A program made the position numbers and the translations under genes. A DNA stretch of 64,000 bases from Flavobacterium hydrocarbonoxydans (GTDB lineage: Bacteria; Bacteroidota; Bacteroidia; Flavobacteriales; Flavobacteriaceae). The notes under the pieces were generated by a model. It was not told the origin of the DNA. It saw nothing but the letters and a program-made list of their open reading frames with translations, and did not search any database. Positions 44,041 to 54,365 of the stretch are shown here, piece by piece (the first letter of the stretch is position 1; each line of letters begins with the position of its first letter). The stretch lies in the NCBI RefSeq assembly GCF_009789235.1, contig NZ_WSTB01000009.1, positions 62,001 to 126,000 of the forward strand, in the 5' to 3' direction.

Positions 44041-44620
44041 CTCCCGCAGATTCTGCAGATTAAACAGATTTAAATAATTAAAAAAAATCTGCGCACATCT
44101 TCTAAAATCATTTTAAATCTGCGTGAAAAATAATTCATGAATTGCTTCGCCTATTCGCTACCGCTCGGGTCGTGGCTTATTTTTTAAAAAAATTAGTCTC
44201 CCGCAGATTCTGCAGATTGAGCAGATTTAAAATTAAAAAAAATCTGCGCACATCTGCTAAAATCTTTTTTAAATCTGCGTGAAAAATAATTCGTGAATTT
44301 CTTCGCCTATTCACTACCGTTCGGGTCGTGGCTTATTTTTTAAAATTTTAGTCTCCCGCAGATTCTGCAGATTGAGCAGATTTAAATAATTAAAAAAATC
44401 TGCGCACATCTGCTAAAATCTTTTTTAAATCTGCGTGAAAAATAATTCGTGAATTGCTTCGCCTATTCACTACCGCTCGGGTCGTGGCCATTTTTAAAAA
44501 TTTTAGTCTCCCGCAGATTCTGCAGATTGAGCAGATTTAAATAATTAAAAAAAATCTGCGCACATCTGCTAAAATCTTTTTTAAATCTGCGTGAAAAATA
44601 ATTCGTGAATTTGTGGCCAT
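44041..44620. repeat. Tandem array of four ~155-bp repeats
   Basis: Copies begin with CTCCCGCAGATTCTGCAGATT at 44041, 44198, 44353 and 44508 (periods 157, 155, 155). Each contains CAGCAGATT/AATCTGCG inverted words, TTTAAATCTGCGTGAAAAATAATTC, and (copies 1-3) a GCTTCGCCTATTC(G/A)CTACCG(C/T)TCGGGTCGTGGC tail. The words also occur at 8.2, 17.6 and 19.96 kb. No ORF of note. Confidence 0.93.
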
Positions 44621-44714
44621 TTTTTAAAATATTTTCAAAACAAAAATTAGCGAAAATTTGTGCAATTCGTGGCAAACCTTTTTTTAAATTTGAAACAATC
44701 AAAAAACCAAAAAC

Positions 44715-45707
44715 ATGAATATTATCCGATGGGGAATCATAGGCTGCGGCAATGTAACCGAAGTAAAAAGCGGCCCTGCTTTTCAAAAAACACCTAATTC
44801 AGCCCTGGTTGCTGTAATGCGCAGAGATGCAGCACTTGCCGAAGATTACGCCAAACGCCATAATGTACCCAAATGGTACTCCAATGCCCATGACCTAATA
44901 AACGATCCCGAAGTCGATGCCGTCTATATCGCAACGCCTCCATCCTCTCATAAAGAATACACAATTTTATGCGCCAAAGCCGGAAAACCAGTCTATGTCG
45001 AAAAACCAATGGCACTGAATTTCGAAGAATGCAACGAAATGATCAGCGCCTGCAAAGAACATAATGTTCCGCTTTTTGTGGCGTATTACCGAAGACGCTT
45101 GCCTCGTTTCCTGAAAATAAAAGAACTTATCGATCAGGGAAAAATTGGTACCGTAAGACACGTAAATTGTGTTTTATATCATTCTTTTGAAGCACGTTAC
45201 GATGACGAAATCAATCTTCCCTGGACCGTTTTGCCTCATATTTCGGGCGGCGGAATCTTTGTTGATCTGGCTTGTCATACTTTAGACTTTCTGGATTATG
45301 CACTTGGCCCAATAAAATCCGTTCGCGGTCATGCCAGTTCGCAACTTCAGGCGTATCCTGCCGAAGACGCTGTCTCGATGTCCTTTTTATTCGAAAACGG
45401 AATACACGGAACCGGTTTATGGAATTTTGCCAGTCACGAGCGTTACGACAACACTGAAATTGTAGGCGACAAAGGAAAAATTTCGTTTTCCACCTTTGGG
45501 AACGACCCTATCCATATCCAGCTTGCAAACGGCGAAAAAGAAAGCATCACCATCGAAAACCCCTTGCACATCCAACAGCCCTTTATCGAAACCGTAGTAG
45601 CTGAACTGCTCGGCAACGAAGGAATCGCTCCTTCAAAAGGAACTTCTGCGGCCAGAACTTCCTGGGTGATCGATGAAGTTTTAAAAGAATTCAGAAATTC
45701 AAAATAA
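44715..45707 (+). CDS. Gfo/Idh/MocA family oxidoreductase
   Basis: A 330-aa NAD(P)-dependent oxidoreductase. The N-terminal Rossmann domain has IIRWGIIGCGNVTEVKSGPAF, then AVYIATPPSSHKEY and the signature EKPMALNFEECNEM with the conserved Lys. The C-terminal domain (LPHISGGGIFVDLACHTLDFLDY) carries the His used in catalysis by many members. Sugars or inositols are typical substrates. The specific one is not inferable. Monocistronic. Confidence 0.88.
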   Translation: MNIIRWGIIGCGNVTEVKSGPAFQKTPNSALVAVMRRDAALAEDYAKRHNVPKWYSNAHDLINDPEVDAVYIATPPSSHKEYTILCAKAGKPVYVEKPMALNFEECNEMISACKEHNVPLFVAYYRRRLPRFLKIKELIDQGKIGTVRHVNCVLYHSFEARYDDEINLPWTVLPHISGGGIFVDLACHTLDFLDYALGPIKSVRGHASSQLQAYPAEDAVSMSFLFENGIHGTGLWNFASHERYDNTEIVGDKGKISFSTFGNDPIHIQLANGEKESITIENPLHIQQPFIETVVAELLGNEGIAPSKGTSAARTSWVIDEVLKEFRNSK

Positions 45708-45737
45708 ACTATTAGCGCAGTTATTTAAGATATAGCA

Positions 45738-45830
45738 TTTTCAGGAGCTAATCCTGCTGTCCTTCCAGATCTTTTGTGCCGAACCCCGGCACAAAAGGAT
45801 CTTCCCTCCCATCAGGGCTAGGGCACCCAT
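45738..45830 (+). repeat. Dispersed hairpin repeat, copy 3
   Basis: TTTCAGGAGCTAATCCTGC at the left, a central 11-bp stem CTTTTGTGCCG / CGGCACAAAAG around AACCC, then ATCAGGGCTAGGGC. Same orientation and same stem bases as copy 1. Confidence 0.9.
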
Positions 45831-45851
45831 TTTCAAAAGAACAAAACCAAA

Positions 45852-45886
45852 AAAAAAGAGGATACTCTTCCGAATATCCTCTTTTT
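45852..45886. terminator. Bidirectional terminator
   Basis: AAAAAGAGGATA and its near-complement TATCCTCTTTTT form a strong stem with A and T tails on both strands, between the converging oxidoreductase and barrel genes. Confidence 0.88.
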
Positions 45887-45908
45887 AAAAACTATAAATT
45901 CTAAATAA

Positions 45909-46865
45909 TTATAGACTGTATTTAAGACCTAAAGTCAAACCTAAACCTGAGATCCCAACATAAGAACTTAATTCATCCATTTTATCATTAGGACGTGTAG
46001 TATCTTTTGGATCTGTTGGTGTCGCTGTATTTGGATTAAACAAAGGATTATTAGAATTAACATCTAATCTGTCTGTGTAATTTGTATATCTTTGAGCTGT
46101 AGTTCTGGTTGCCAAAGCATCTTTCCCATTCACTGTAAATTCTGTTGTTTCTTTAGTTTTTCCGTGTACAGTAAAATTACGGTATTCTAATTCTGCAAAG
46201 GCAGAAATGTGTTTTCCTAATTTATAAGAAGTACCCATTACAGCAGAGAATCCTAAAGTAGGGTTTGGTTTTACTTTATCAACACTGTGAACATCTCCAA
46301 AAGCAACTGGAGCACCTGTAGTTGGATTAAAAGCAATCGGTGCATAAGCATCTGAAGTAATTTCTAAATCTCCATGAATAGGAACCAAAATACCTACTTT
46401 AGTATAAGGTTCAAAACCATGAGATTCACCTAAAAACATTACGATTGCCGGAGCAACATCAAAAGCACTAATCTGACCTACTGATTTGAAACTATAAACA
46501 CCAGTTGGCGTAATAGGTAAATCTGACACAGTCTGAGCCATAGTCTTATCATTACTTGTGTAATAATTAACTCCTAACTCAACTCCTAAACGAACAGAAA
46601 AACGGTAACCAGCAGTAATTCCAGTTCTATATCCTTGTCCAAAAGAACCAGTGACACTTTTTTCAGAAACTAATTTCCCGCCTACATATGTTTTTGATAA
46701 AGCTGCATTTCCTCCTACAGTTGGAAATTCAGTTGAAGCAGTTTGATTGAAGTATGATCCTCCTAATTTAAAATACCAGCTTTCTGGTTTGTCTGTCGTT
46801 TCAGTTTGCGCTATCGTGGCCATAGAGCAAAGCATAAGTCCTAATAAAAATAGGTTCTTTTTCAT
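45909..46865 (-). CDS. Outer-membrane beta-barrel protein
   Basis: A 318-aa protein with a signal peptide (LGLMLCSMATIAQ) and barrel strands such as YFKLGGSYFNQTAS, GITAGYRFSVRLGVELGVNYY, PYTKVGILVPIHGDLEI and the last strand LGLTLGLKYSL. This resembles the OMP_b-brl porin-like family. A loop before the C-terminus is rich in Asn/Thr/Pro (NPNTATPTDPKDTTRPND). A minus-strand -7 box (TAAGTTTG, 46896-46889) lies about 24 nt upstream. It may be an abundant structural or porin protein, but the role is unknown. Confidence 0.78.
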   Translation of the reverse strand: MKKNLFLLGLMLCSMATIAQTETTDKPESWYFKLGGSYFNQTASTEFPTVGGNAALSKTYVGGKLVSEKSVTGSFGQGYRTGITAGYRFSVRLGVELGVNYYTSNDKTMAQTVSDLPITPTGVYSFKSVGQISAFDVAPAIVMFLGESHGFEPYTKVGILVPIHGDLEITSDAYAPIAFNPTTGAPVAFGDVHSVDKVKPNPTLGFSAVMGTSYKLGKHISAFAELEYRNFTVHGKTKETTEFTVNGKDALATRTTAQRYTNYTDRLDVNSNNPLFNPNTATPTDPKDTTRPNDKMDELSSYVGISGLGLTLGLKYSL

Positions 46866-47042
46866 AATTTTGTTTTAATTAATTTATGCAAACTTAAAAT
46901 ATTTTAACACAATCTTTTTGCCTGCATTGTTAGACTTAACGCGCAATCGTTATCTTATGGCGCAATACTATTAAAAAATTACTATGCGTGCATATTTTTA
47001 ACTAAAAAAAATAATTATCTTCTAAATTTTAACTGTTAAAAT

Positions 47043-50000
47043 TTAGTTGAGCTTAAAGTTAATCTGCATTTTCTCCAGTTCTGCCAGTAACTCATGCGAG
47101 ATCTTAACCTTCAGACGACGACTTGGCATCGAAAGTTTGGTTACTACTTTTATCTCTTCTACCTCAGTTACTTCCTGCGTTTTGGTTTCTTCCAGACCAG
47201 TATCTGCATCATCATTTTCTTCTGTAAAAACAGCATCATCATTTTCAAAATCATTTGTAGTTTCAACCTCAACTAATCGCTTGATTTTTTCTAGTTCCAT
47301 AATTTCAAAAGCAACCGAATTATCACCTTTATTATGATTAAACAAATCACTTAATTTATAAATAAATTCTTTTTGTAAGTCTTTAATATTCAATAACAAA
47401 ATCAGTTTTTTAGCAAATGCTTCCAGCACATCCTGCAATTGTCTTACCTCAACAAATTGTATTCTCGGATCAGATTTTTTACCGGTATCATGATTTACCC
47501 AGCCGTCTTTTACTAACACTTTGATATAAGCAAAATTATTCTGAATCAGGAAATGGCGGAATTTTAAATATTCTTCATTAAAAATCCTGAACTCATAACT
47601 CTCATCATATCCTTCCAGATTAAACATCGCCCAGCCTTTTCCGTTTTTAGAAACACGATGCTGCACATTATTAATAATTCCGGCAAACGTTAGATTTTTG
47701 CCTACATATTGTTCCATACTCTTCAAGGCTTCCAATCGGGCATTGCAGAAGTATTTCATTTCAAATCTAAAATCATCCAGCGGATGCCCGGAAATATAAA
47801 TCCCGACTACCTCTTTTTCTTTGGCCAGTTTTTCCATCGTGCTCCAGTCTTCGCAAGGAGGCACAACCGGTTCTGCAATCTGCACTTCACTGGCTTCTCC
47901 AAACAAACTCACCTGCGATGAATTTTCGTTTTCCTGATATTTCGAACCGTAACGCATGGCTTTTTCATAAAAGGTAATTCCGTCACCTTCATCATGAAAA
48001 TATTGTGCTCTGGTGGTTCCTTCAAAAGAATCGAAACCTCCTGCAAGCGCTAAGTTTTCTATCGCTTTTTTATTGGCTGCACGCAAATCTATTCGTTTAG
48101 CCAAATCAAAAATCGATTTGTATTTTCCGTCTTTTCTGCTCTCTACAATGGTATTTACCGCTCCTGAACCTACACCCTTAATCGCTCCCATCCCAAAACG
48201 AACAGCATAATCATCGTTTACGGTAAATTTATAATACGACTCATTCACGCAAGGACCTAAAACCTGCAATCCCATGCGTTTACATTCTTCCATAAAAAAG
48301 GAAACCTGTTTGATATCATTCATGTTATTCGAAAGTACCGCTGCCATATATTCGGCAGGATAATGCGCCTTTAAATAGGCTGTTTGGTACGCAATCCAGG
48401 CATAACAAGTCGAGTGCGATTTGTTGAAGGCGTAACTTGCAAAGGCTTCCCAGTCTTTCCAGATTTTCTCCAAAACCTTTGCATCATGACCTTTTGCTGC
48501 AGCCTGTTCCACAAATTTAGGCTTCATTTTATCCAGTACATCCTTTTGTTTTTTACCCATCGCTTTACGCAAAACGTCGGCCTCACCTTTGGTAAAATCA
48601 GCCAGCGATTGCGACAAAAGCATTACCTGCTCCTGATAAACGGTAATTCCGTAGGTTTCTCCCAAATATTCTTCGCAGGCATCCAAATCGTATTTAATTT
48701 CTTCTTCGCCATTTTTTCTTCGAACGAAAGAAGGGATATACTCTAAAGGTCCCGGGCGATACAAGGCGTTCATCGCAATTAAATCTCCAAAAACCGTGGG
48801 CTTCAGATCCTTCATGTATTTCTGCATTCCAGGCGACTCGTACTGGAAGATTCCAACCGTTTCTCCTCTTTGGAAAAGCGCGTACGTTTCTTCATCATCA
48901 ATCGGAAAAGTGTCTGGATCCAGTTCTTTTCCGGTTCTGTATTTTACCAGTTTTACGGTGTCTTTTATTAAGGTAAGGGTCTTCAGACCCAGGAAGTCCA
49001 TTTTCAGCAATCCCGCACTTTCAGCAACCGAGTTATCAAACTGTGTTACATATAAATCCGAATCTTTTGCAGTGGTAACCGGAACGAAATTCGTAATATC
49101 CGATGGCGTGATGATTACTCCACAGGCGTGAATTCCGGTATTTCGCATCGAGCCTTCCAGAATTTTTGCCTGCTGAATGGTTTCTCCAGCCAAATCGCCT
49201 TCGTTCGCAATCGCAATTAATTCTTTTACATTATCAAATTCATCCGAACGCAAAGCCTTTTTTACATCTTCTTCACTCTCCGAAATAAAACGCGCCAAAT
49301 TCCATTTTGACGGCATCATTCCCGGAATCAGTTTGGCAATTCTATCGGCTTCAAACAACGGTAAATCCAGTACACGAGCCGTGTCACGAATAGCCGATTT
49401 GGTTGCCATCTTACCATAGGTGATAATCTGTGCCACCTGATTTTTTCCATATTTATTGATTACGTAATCCATAACACGACCACGGCCCTCATCATCAAAA
49501 TCGATATCAATATCGGGCATCGATACACGATCCGGATTTAGGAAACGCTCAAAAAGCAAATCGTACTTAATCGGGTCAATATTGGTAATTCCTAAGCAAT
49601 ACGCAACGGCCGAACCTGCAGCAGAACCACGCCCAGGTCCTACCGAAACATCCATATTTCGGGCTTCGGCAATGAAATCCTGTACAATCAAAAAATAACC
49701 TGGATATCCGGAATTCGAAATCGTCAGTAACTCAAAATCCAAACGTTCCTGAATCGATTCGGTAATTTCGCCATATCTTTTCTTTGCTCCCACCATAGTC
49801 AGGTGACGCAAATATTTATTTTCTCCACGAACTCCGCCGTCAGCTTCATCTTCGACAACTATAAATTCTTCGGGAATATCAAATTTTGGAAGCAATACAT
49901 CACGGTAAAGTGAATATCCCTCCACTTTATCCACAATTTCCTGAATATTTATAATAGCTTCAGGTAAATCAGCAAAGAGTTTTTTCATCTCTTCTTCCGA

Positions 50001-51578
50001 CTTATAATAGTATTCCTGATTAGGCAGTCCGTAACGGTAACCACGACCACGGCCAATTGGCGTAGCTTGTTTTTCACCGTCTTTTACACACAATAAAATA
50101 TCGTGCGCATTGGCGTCTTCTTTATTTAAATAATAAGTATTATTTGTTGCAATTAATTTGACATTGTGTTTCTGAGAAAACTCAATCAGGGTTTTATTGA
50201 CACGATTTTCATCTTCCTGATTGTGGCGCATCACTTCGAGATAAAAATCATCTCCAAATTGTTCCTTCCACCAGATTAAGGCTTCTTCGGCCTGAACCTC
50301 ACCAATATTTAGAATTTTACTCGGAATCTCTCCGTATAAATTCCCGGACAAAACCATAATATCTTCTTTGTATTGCTCGATAATTTTTCGATCAATTCTC
50401 GGAACATAATAAAATCCATCCGTAAAGGCAATCGAAGACATTTTCGCCAGATTGTGATAGCCTTTTTTATTTTTAGCCAACAATACAACCTGATTTCCGT
50501 TGTCTTTTTTGGATTTATCCAAATGGTTATCGCAAACATTAAATTCGCAACCCACAATAGGTTTCATTTCAGTTTCAGTAGGTTCTTCGCCCGCTTCAAC
50601 CAAAGCTTTATTTTTTGCAGAAGCCGCTTTATTGTGGTTCATGACAGCGCTCACAAAGTGGAAAGCCCCCATCATATTCCCCGTATCGGTCATCGCAACG
50701 GCAGGCATTTTATTTTTGGCTGTAGCCGAAACAATATTCCCAATCCCAATAGTTGATTGAAGTACCGAAAACTGCGTATGATTGTGTAAATGTGCATATC
50801 TGGCCGCTTTAAAATCGGCTTTATCAGATTCAGTAACGGTAACAATTGGTTCGTCTGAAACCAACGATTTTAGCTGCTCCCTGATTTTATCAGAAGCCGC
50901 TTTTAAATTGATATGTTTTAAACCAATTAAAGGAAATTCCTGTGGATTTCTCTCTTGAAATTCCCTGAAATACTCCTTAGGAACATCAAGTTCTTCTTTG
51001 GTAAAAACTTCTCTTCTAATTAATTCCAGAAAACAACGCGTAGTTGCCTCAACATCGGCAGTTGCGTTGTGGGCTTCCGCGAAAGGTTTATTAAAAAGAT
51101 AACTATGTAATTCAGTCAAAGTAGGTAATTTGAATTTCCCTCCACGACCTCCGGGCAATTTCAATAATGAAGCGGTAACTTCGGTACAAGTGTCCAAAAC
51201 TGGCATTGTACTCATTGGCGAATCTACTCCCATTCGATGAAATTCGGCACCCATAATATTGACGTCGAAACCTAAATTCTGACCCACAATAAATTTGGTT
51301 TTGCTTAAAGCGATGTTGAATTTCTCTAAAACTTCGGCCAATGAGATTCCATCGGCTTCCGCCAATTCGGTTGAAATTCCGTGAATACGCTCCGCATCAT
51401 ACGGAATATTAAATCCGTCTGGTTTTACCAGATAATCCTGATGCTCTATGAGTTGCCCCATTTCGTCATGCAGCTGCCACGCAATCTGAATACAACGAGG
51501 CCAGTTATCAGAATCGGTGATTGGAGCATCCCAGCGTTTTGGCAGTCCGGTGGTTTCGGTATCGAATATTAAATACAT
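47043..51578 (-). CDS. dnaE: DNA polymerase III alpha subunit with N-terminal exonuclease domain
   Basis: A 1511-aa replicative polymerase. Residues 1-190 form a DnaQ-like DEDDh exonuclease (DTETTG with Asp6/Glu8, NLGFDVNIM, and HNATADVEATTR). The PHP domain follows (YAHLHNHTQFS) and then the palm with the catalytic triad in MPDIDIDFDDEGR near residues 685-695. GPGRGSAAGSAVAYCLG, the fingers, the beta-clamp-type region and an OB fold (LTFAGIINNVQHR) complete it. The fused proofreading domain replaces or supplements a separate DnaQ. The C-terminal tail is acidic (ENDDADTGLEE) and ends in a short domain (KVKISHELLAELEKMQ). Confidence 0.95.
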   Translation of the reverse strand: MYLIFDTETTGLPKRWDAPITDSDNWPRCIQIAWQLHDEMGQLIEHQDYLVKPDGFNIPYDAERIHGISTELAEADGISLAEVLEKFNIALSKTKFIVGQNLGFDVNIMGAEFHRMGVDSPMSTMPVLDTCTEVTASLLKLPGGRGGKFKLPTLTELHSYLFNKPFAEAHNATADVEATTRCFLELIRREVFTKEELDVPKEYFREFQERNPQEFPLIGLKHINLKAASDKIREQLKSLVSDEPIVTVTESDKADFKAARYAHLHNHTQFSVLQSTIGIGNIVSATAKNKMPAVAMTDTGNMMGAFHFVSAVMNHNKAASAKNKALVEAGEEPTETEMKPIVGCEFNVCDNHLDKSKKDNGNQVVLLAKNKKGYHNLAKMSSIAFTDGFYYVPRIDRKIIEQYKEDIMVLSGNLYGEIPSKILNIGEVQAEEALIWWKEQFGDDFYLEVMRHNQEDENRVNKTLIEFSQKHNVKLIATNNTYYLNKEDANAHDILLCVKDGEKQATPIGRGRGYRYGLPNQEYYYKSEEEMKKLFADLPEAIINIQEIVDKVEGYSLYRDVLLPKFDIPEEFIVVEDEADGGVRGENKYLRHLTMVGAKKRYGEITESIQERLDFELLTISNSGYPGYFLIVQDFIAEARNMDVSVGPGRGSAAGSAVAYCLGITNIDPIKYDLLFERFLNPDRVSMPDIDIDFDDEGRGRVMDYVINKYGKNQVAQIITYGKMATKSAIRDTARVLDLPLFEADRIAKLIPGMMPSKWNLARFISESEEDVKKALRSDEFDNVKELIAIANEGDLAGETIQQAKILEGSMRNTGIHACGVIITPSDITNFVPVTTAKDSDLYVTQFDNSVAESAGLLKMDFLGLKTLTLIKDTVKLVKYRTGKELDPDTFPIDDEETYALFQRGETVGIFQYESPGMQKYMKDLKPTVFGDLIAMNALYRPGPLEYIPSFVRRKNGEEEIKYDLDACEEYLGETYGITVYQEQVMLLSQSLADFTKGEADVLRKAMGKKQKDVLDKMKPKFVEQAAAKGHDAKVLEKIWKDWEAFASYAFNKSHSTCYAWIAYQTAYLKAHYPAEYMAAVLSNNMNDIKQVSFFMEECKRMGLQVLGPCVNESYYKFTVNDDYAVRFGMGAIKGVGSGAVNTIVESRKDGKYKSIFDLAKRIDLRAANKKAIENLALAGGFDSFEGTTRAQYFHDEGDGITFYEKAMRYGSKYQENENSSQVSLFGEASEVQIAEPVVPPCEDWSTMEKLAKEKEVVGIYISGHPLDDFRFEMKYFCNARLEALKSMEQYVGKNLTFAGIINNVQHRVSKNGKGWAMFNLEGYDESYEFRIFNEEYLKFRHFLIQNNFAYIKVLVKDGWVNHDTGKKSDPRIQFVEVRQLQDVLEAFAKKLILLLNIKDLQKEFIYKLSDLFNHNKGDNSVAFEIMELEKIKRLVEVETTNDFENDDAVFTEENDDADTGLEETKTQEVTEVEEIKVVTKLSMPSRRLKVKISHELLAELEKMQINFKLN

Positions 51579-51579
51579 A

Positions 51580-52155
51580 GATTTTGTAAAAAGACAATTT
51601 TAAAAATTCCAAATTCCAATGCTTAATATTGTAAATCCCTGATTATAGGGATTATAAAAAAGCAACAAGTCGAATTTGACGGAAGTTCAAATTTACGTTT
51701 TTTTTAGGGAAAGAAAATGGATTCAAGATGAAAAAATGATTCTTATCAACTAATCAGCTTTCGTCTTAAAATTCATAAAATTTCATAAAAATACACTTCT
51801 TGGATGTCGTAGTATTTGAATTAAAACGGAACTTACCAATATCCATTCTAAATTGAATTTTTAGGCTTTAAAATCATATTAATTTCCAACTTCTTAAATT
51901 CTAAAAGAGAATCAAAAAATAACAATTATTACTATTTCTACTCATTTTGTTACATTTTTTAAAACAAAACACAGTGTTTTATAGTGATTTTAAGATAAAT
52001 TTGCAAACTATCAAAATTAAAAGCAATTCAACTAAAATTAGCCTAAAAAAGAAAAACAAAACCAATTTATATTCATTTTACAACCAAATCTGATTACAAA
52101 AAAAGCCAATCACAATTTGTAATTTGTTTTGGGTATCGTATATAATGAAATATTG
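51580..52155. other. Long AT-rich intergenic region before leuC
   Basis: About 580 bp with no convincing gene. It begins with a short AAATTCCAAATTCCAA repeat and contains A/T-rich runs. Nothing resembling a known riboswitch or leader peptide was found. The promoter of leuC lies at its right end. Confidence 0.5.
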
Positions 52156-52158
52156 AAA

Positions 52159-52188
52159 TTGACCCCTTTGTATCTTTTTTTACATTTG
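52159..52188 (+). promoter_or_regulatory. Promoter of the leu cluster
   Basis: TTG at 52159-52161 is followed after 19 nt by TACATTTG at 52181-52188. A leader of about 50 nt precedes leuC. Confidence 0.7.
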
Positions 52189-52246
52189 TTTTGCTATTAT
52201 CAGAAAATTGCCGTGGTTATAGAAATTACAATTAAAAAAAAATAAA

Positions 52247-53641
52247 ATGAGTAAGACATTATTTGACAAAGTATGGGATTCGCATGTAGTACGTAAAATT
52301 GAAGATGGACCAGATGTGTTTTTTATTGACCGCCATTTCATTCACGAAGTTACAAGTCCCGTTGCTTTTTTAGGATTAAAAGCCAGAGGCGTTAAGGTTT
52401 TATACCCGGAACGTACTTTTGCAACTGCCGATCACAATACACCAACCATAAACCAACATTTACCAGTTGAAGATGCTTTATCTGCCAATCAGCTAAAAGC
52501 CCTTGAAGATAATGCTGCCGAATACGGTATTTCGCACTGGGGATTAGGTCACCAAAAAAACGGAATTGTACACGTAGTAGGTCCTGAAAACGGAATCACT
52601 TTGCCAGGTGCAACCATTGTTTGTGGAGATTCCCACACTTCTACTCACGGTGCTTTTGGAGCGATTGCTTTTGGTATCGGAACTTCTGAGGTAGAAATGG
52701 TGCTTTCTACGCAATGCATCATGCAGCCAAAACCAAAGAAAATGCGTATCAACGTAAACGGTCAATTAAGCAAAGGTGTTGGACCAAAAGACGTTGCACT
52801 TTACATTATCGCTCAGTTAACTACTTCTGGAGGAACAGGTTATTTTGTAGAATATGCTGGAGACGTTTTCGAAAACATGACTATGGAAGGCCGTATGACG
52901 GTTTGTAACCTTTCTATCGAAATGGGTGCTCGTGGAGGAATGATTGCTCCTGACCAAACTACTTTTGATTTCCTTGAAGGAAGATTGTTTGCCCCTAAAG
53001 GTGAAGCCTGGGATAAAGCAGTTGCATACTGGAAAACTTTAAAAACTGATGCTGATGCTGTTTTTGATGCTGAATTAAACATCAAAGCGTCAGACATTGA
53101 ACCAATGATTACGTATGGTACTAACCCTGGAATGGGAATTGGTATCTCAAAACATATTCCGAGCGCCGACCAGGTTGAAGGTGGTGAGGAAACTTACAAA
53201 AAATCGCTTGCCTACATGGGTTTCAACGAAGATGATGTGATGATTGGAAAACCAATTGATTATGTCTTTTTAGGAAGTTGTACCAACGGTCGTATTGAAG
53301 ATTTTAGGGCTTTCGCCGAAATTGTAAAAGGAAGAAAAAAAGCAGATAATGTTACCGCTTGGCTAGTTCCGGGTTCTCACGTTGTGGAAGCTCAGATTAA
53401 AGAAGAAGGTATTTTGGATATCCTGACAGAAGCTGGTTTTGTATTACGTCAGCCTGGGTGTTCAGCATGTTTAGCGATGAACGATGATAAAGTTCCAGCT
53501 GGGAAATATGCAGTAAGTACTTCAAACAGAAACTTTGAAGGTCGTCAGGGACCTGGTTCAAGAACTTTGCTTGCGTCTCCAATTATGGCTGCTGCAGCTG
53601 CTGTAACAGGAAAACTAACAGATCCGCGCGAGCTGTTCTAG
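52247..53641 (+). CDS. leuC: 3-isopropylmalate dehydratase large subunit
   Basis: A 464-aa aconitase-family subunit that with LeuD isomerises 2-isopropylmalate to 3-isopropylmalate in leucine synthesis. The 4Fe-4S ligands are in GSCTNGR (near 347) and QPGCSACLAM (near 408 and 411). Substrate motifs CGDSHTSTHGAFG and the signature RNFEGRQGPGS are present. First gene of the leuCDAB cluster. Confidence 0.97.
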   Translation: MSKTLFDKVWDSHVVRKIEDGPDVFFIDRHFIHEVTSPVAFLGLKARGVKVLYPERTFATADHNTPTINQHLPVEDALSANQLKALEDNAAEYGISHWGLGHQKNGIVHVVGPENGITLPGATIVCGDSHTSTHGAFGAIAFGIGTSEVEMVLSTQCIMQPKPKKMRINVNGQLSKGVGPKDVALYIIAQLTTSGGTGYFVEYAGDVFENMTMEGRMTVCNLSIEMGARGGMIAPDQTTFDFLEGRLFAPKGEAWDKAVAYWKTLKTDADAVFDAELNIKASDIEPMITYGTNPGMGIGISKHIPSADQVEGGEETYKKSLAYMGFNEDDVMIGKPIDYVFLGSCTNGRIEDFRAFAEIVKGRKKADNVTAWLVPGSHVVEAQIKEEGILDILTEAGFVLRQPGCSACLAMNDDKVPAGKYAVSTSNRNFEGRQGPGSRTLLASPIMAAAAAVTGKLTDPRELF

Positions 53642-53754
53642 TAAATGACAATTGCAATAACAATTTCAAAATTCAATAAAATTGCTTTTAGGTTTAAAAT
53701 AGATTCTCTTTTTCAGAAAATCTAAAATCTAAAACCCAAAAATCTAAAATTAAA

Positions 53755-54351
53755 ATGGCATACGATAAATTTAATATATTGACGAGTAGTGCTGTGCCAC
53801 TACCAATTGAGAACGTAGATACAGATCAAATCATCCCGGCTCGTTTCCTGAAAGCTACAAAACGTGAAGGCTTTGGAGATAACCTTTTTAGAGACTGGAG
53901 ATACAACGGAGACGATTCTCCAAAAGCAGATTTCGTTTTAAACGATTCAACTTACAGCGGAAAAATCTTGGTTGGAGGAAAAAACTTCGGTTCAGGATCT
54001 TCAAGAGAACACGCTGCGTGGGCAGTTTATGATTATGGTTTTAGAGCTGTAGTTTCTAGTTTCTTTGCTGATATCTTCAAAGGAAACTGTCTGAATATTG
54101 GTGTTTTGCCAGTTCAGGTGAGTCCTGAATTTGCTGATACTATTTTTAAAGCAATCGAAGCAGACCCAAATACGCAATTAGAAATCAATTTGCCAAACCA
54201 AACGATTACTTTATTGGCAACTGGTCAACAAGAGTCTTTTGCAATCAACGGATACAAAAAGAACAACATGATCAATGGCTTTGATGACATTGATTATTTG
54301 CAAAATATTAAGGAAGATATTGTGGCTTTTGCCGACAAATTGCCTTACTAA
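53755..54351 (+). CDS. leuD: 3-isopropylmalate dehydratase small subunit
   Basis: A 198-aa swivelling domain of isopropylmalate isomerase. It starts with TSSAVPLPIENVDTDQIIPARFL and has GKNFGSGSSREHAAWA, the substrate-binding loop that fits the LeuC active site. It follows leuC by 113 nt. Full length. Confidence 0.97.
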   Translation: MAYDKFNILTSSAVPLPIENVDTDQIIPARFLKATKREGFGDNLFRDWRYNGDDSPKADFVLNDSTYSGKILVGGKNFGSGSSREHAAWAVYDYGFRAVVSSFFADIFKGNCLNIGVLPVQVSPEFADTIFKAIEADPNTQLEINLPNQTITLLATGQQESFAINGYKKNNMINGFDDIDYLQNIKEDIVAFADKLPY

Positions 54352-54365
54352 ACACAACCAACTTA

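Noticed and set aside
44041..44620. Insertion sequence or transposon remnant
   Set aside because: No transposase reading frame or target-site duplication is visible; the region is only a tandem repeat.
48384..48746. Plus-strand ORFs inside dnaE
   Set aside because: Antisense shadows of a clearly identified polymerase gene.
51580..52246. Riboswitch or leucine leader peptide before leuC
   Set aside because: No run of Leu codons, T-box features or known aptamer core was seen; only a promoter is supported.
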